In this document: positions 6,383-7,417 of the stretch, one piece after another
Layout: each line of letters begins with the position of its first letter
Position numbering within the stretch: the stretch's first letter is position 1
Source of the DNA: Candidatus Thiodiazotropha taylori
GTDB lineage: Bacteria > Pseudomonadota > Gammaproteobacteria > Chromatiales > Chromatiaceae
NCBI GenBank assembly: GCA_019100305.1
Contig: JAHRHW010000222.1
Coordinates: 1 to 7,417 of the forward strand
DNA length: 7,417 nucleotides
Reading direction: 5' to 3'
Made by a program: the position numbers and the translations under genes
The notes under the pieces: generated by a model
Told to the model about the DNA's origin: nothing
Database searches by the model: none
The model's input: only the letters and a program-made list of their open reading frames with translations

Positions 6383-6418
6383 TTTACCTATTGAAAAACT
6401 GTGTTATTTTTAACACAC
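6383..6418 (+). promoter_or_regulatory. Putative HU-gene promoter with overlapping palindromic operator
   Basis: TTTACC (6383-6388) and TATTTT (6405-6410) are spaced by 16 bases, and the -10 is preceded by TGT, giving an extended -10. An 18-bp palindrome TGTGTTA-TTTT-TAACACA (6400-6417) has perfect seven-base arms and covers the -10 and the predicted start of transcription, a typical repressor position. Each hexamer matches consensus at 4 of 6 positions, so the promoter is plausible and not certain; the palindrome is directly visible. Confidence 0.45.
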
Positions 6419-6452
6419 AACATACCCACTATTGTAAGAAGGAGCAAACCCT

Positions 6453-6857
6453 ATGGTTGCAAAGAAAGCCGCGAAAAAGACCGCTAAGAAAACTGCAAAA
6501 AAGAAAGTTACTGCTAAGAAAGTAGCTGCAGCACCACGCCTGAAAGCCATCACAACCAAGCAAACCAAGACACAAATCTTAAGCACCATTGCAGAAGAGA
6601 CCGGCCTATCCCGCAAAGATGTGGCGGCTGTATTCTCCTCACTCAACACATTGGTTACCCGCCATTTACAGAAAAGAGGTTCAGGTGAGTTCACCATTCC
6701 GGATAGTGGCATCAAGGTACGTCGCGTTGTAAAACCAAGAACCAAAGCCCGCATGGGACGCAACCCAGCAACCGGCGAAGCGATCAAAATCGCAGCAAAA
6801 CCTGCAAAAACCGTTGTAAAACTGACTGCTCTGAAAGCACTGAAAGACAAAATCTGA
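6453..6857 (+). CDS. HU-family DNA-binding protein with H1-like lysine-rich N-terminal tail
   Basis: The 134-residue protein has two parts. Residues 1-28 are almost only Ala, Lys, Thr and Val in AKK-type repeats, like the tails of eukaryotic histone H1 and of some proteobacterial HU variants. Residues 38-134 form a complete HU/IHF fold: T-K-T-Q-I-L-S-T-I-A-E-E-T-G-L-S-R-K-D-V (38-57), a dimerisation helix to about 74, the beta region GEFTIPDSGIKV (78-89), and the DNA-bending arm with R103-N104-P105 in GRNPATGE, then the final helix ALKALKDKI. It should bind and bend DNA as a nucleoid dimer; the tail probably adds nonspecific DNA contact (inference). AGAAGGAG at 6437-6444 is an excellent Shine-Dalgarno, 8 bases before ATG. 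Standard HU is about 90 residues, so the extra length is the tail. It is monocistronic, with a hairpin downstream. Confidence 0.93.
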   Translation: MVAKKAAKKTAKKTAKKKVTAKKVAAAPRLKAITTKQTKTQILSTIAEETGLSRKDVAAVFSSLNTLVTRHLQKRGSGEFTIPDSGIKVRRVVKPRTKARMGRNPATGEAIKIAAKPAKTVVKLTALKALKDKI

Positions 6858-6867
6858 TCATTCAGTC

Positions 6868-6895
6868 TGCTGCCGTTACCGTTGTAGCGGCAGCA
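6868..6895 (+). terminator. Strong hairpin between convergent HU and protease genes
   Basis: TGCTGCCG (6868-6875) pairs perfectly with CGGCAGCA (6888-6895). The intervening 12 bases continue the stem through a T-G wobble and TAC/GTA, leaving a CGTT tetraloop, so the stem is about 12 bp. It begins 11 bases after the HU stop. No T-run follows on either strand, so it may stabilise a 3' end or act as an atypical bidirectional terminator. Confidence 0.5.
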
Positions 6896-6946
6896 CCATG
6901 ACTCCCAAAACAGAACACTTATAACCGCCTCACCTAGAAAGCCAGA

Positions 6947-7417
6947 TTAATCCGGCAACGAAATCTCCAGCTCATCGCCCTGCTGCTGCAACTTGAGATG
7001 CTTCAGAAAACTCATACCCAATAACACCTCATGGGCTGGCATATTTGGCAGTATTGACGCCTTTACATTCTGCATTGTAATCGGACCGAGCTGTAATTGA
7101 TCGATCTCCGTCAACCAACTCCTCACCACCCCATTCGCGGTTCGGCTCTGGCTCGGCGCACCAGGCTGAAGCCCGGCTTTCTCAGCCAGTGAGGAGGATA
7201 CAGCCACCAGAGTGGCCCCTGTATCCAGCAGATAGACAACATCGACACCATTGATCTTACCCGGCGCTATATAGTGACCGGCACGATTGCGTTTCAGCAC
7301 CACGGAAGACTCACCCTGAAGATTGGTGGTCACACTGAGTTGCCGATTGGGGTTGTTTTGTCTGTCCAGCCATTGGGAAAACAGCAGGGTAAGCATCGCC
7401 AGCATCAGCACCCATGC
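6947..7417 (-). CDS. Membrane-anchored clan AA retropepsin-like aspartic protease (N-terminus beyond the window)
   Basis: The frame is open to the right edge. A GTG at 7411-7409 gives 154 residues, but the codons before it (Ala, Trp) continue an apparent membrane segment, so the true start is probably outside the window. Numbering from that GTG: hydrophobic anchor 1-15, then an N-P-N motif at 20-22 that is common in this family just after the anchor; the retropepsin half-domain with catalytic L62-D63-T64-G65-A66-T; a second strand-turn region RTANGVVRSW (90-99); and LLGMSFL (130-136), the usual ILGxxFL element. Such proteins are single-domain proteases that must dimerise to assemble two DTG motifs, with the domain likely periplasmic (inference). 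Substrate unknown. It is convergent with the HU gene. Confidence 0.85.
   Translation of the reverse strand, partial: AWVLMLAMLTLLFSQWLDRQNNPNRQLSVTTNLQGESSVVLKRNRAGHYIAPGKINGVDVVYLLDTGATLVAVSSSLAEKAGLQPGAPSQSRTANGVVRSWLTEIDQLQLGPITMQNVKASILPNMPAHEVLLGMSFLKHLKLQQQGDELEISLPD

Larger units (their letters stand above)
6046..6452. other. AT-rich divergent spacer with several inverted repeats
   Basis: No credible gene was found in this 407-bp spacer. It carries, from left to right: TCTGTG-N5-CACAGA (6102-6118), GCCAA-t-TTGGC (6128-6138), a bulged hairpin (6161-6187), ATGAC-N4-GTCAT (6228-6241), a run of A- and T-tracts (6334-6398), and the HU promoter with its overlapping palindrome (6383-6418). 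The concentration of dyad symmetries suggests regulation of one or both flanking genes. Confidence 0.6.

Noticed and set aside
6400..6417. CRP-type site over the HU promoter.
   Set aside because: CRP sites have TGTGA-N6-TCACA; here TGTGT and ACACA are separated by eight bases and the fifth base differs.
6410..6850. Minus-strand 146-residue frame opposite the HU gene with a Phe-rich hydrophobic C-terminal part.
   Set aside because: The hydrophobic stretch is the reverse complement of the AAA/AAG lysine tail; the plus-strand HU homology and Shine-Dalgarno are decisive.

Overview
The window looks like chromosomal DNA from a free-living or symbiotic gammaproteobacterium. The evidence is an HU protein with a lysine-rich tail, a periplasmic chalcone-isomerase-like protein, a membrane-anchored retropepsin-like protease, and Shine-Dalgarno and sigma-70-like signals. 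The combined cyclic-nucleotide-binding/rhodanese protein is reminiscent of Chromatiales-type sulfur oxidisers, but this placement is an inference and is not proven by the window. I see no mobile element, CRISPR array, rRNA or tRNA.

Layout. Positions 1-3545 (minus strand) hold one very large gene that runs off the left edge: two cyclic-nucleotide-binding folds, a rhodanese domain without its catalytic cysteine, then about 800 residues of uninterrupted, proline-free, Gln/Glu-rich coiled coil, including five in-register 32-residue repeats. A 353-bp divergent spacer (3546-3898) follows, with a perfect 22-bp palindrome, a good minus-strand promoter for the large gene and a weaker promoter almost abutting the next start codon. 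A gamma-glutamyltransferase gene without a signal peptide (3899-5443, plus) is followed, convergently and after 38 bp, by a secreted chalcone-isomerase-like protein (5482-6045, minus).

A second divergent spacer (6046-6452, 407 bp) is AT-rich and contains several inverted repeats. One of them, TGTGTTA-N4-TAACACA, overlaps the predicted -10 box of an HU-family nucleoid protein gene (6453-6857, plus), which has an N-terminal AKK-repeat tail resembling histone H1. A strong hairpin (6868-6895) separates it from a convergent, edge-truncated clan AA aspartic protease gene (6947-7417, minus).

The genes alternate in orientation and do not form an operon, so there is no common pathway that the window itself demonstrates. 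The most unusual object is the large sensor/coiled-coil protein: it has nucleotide-sensing folds but no DNA-binding, enzymatic or membrane domain visible so far, which suggests a scaffold or filament whose assembly or partner binding could respond to a ligand. The rest is recognisable housekeeping or accessory content.
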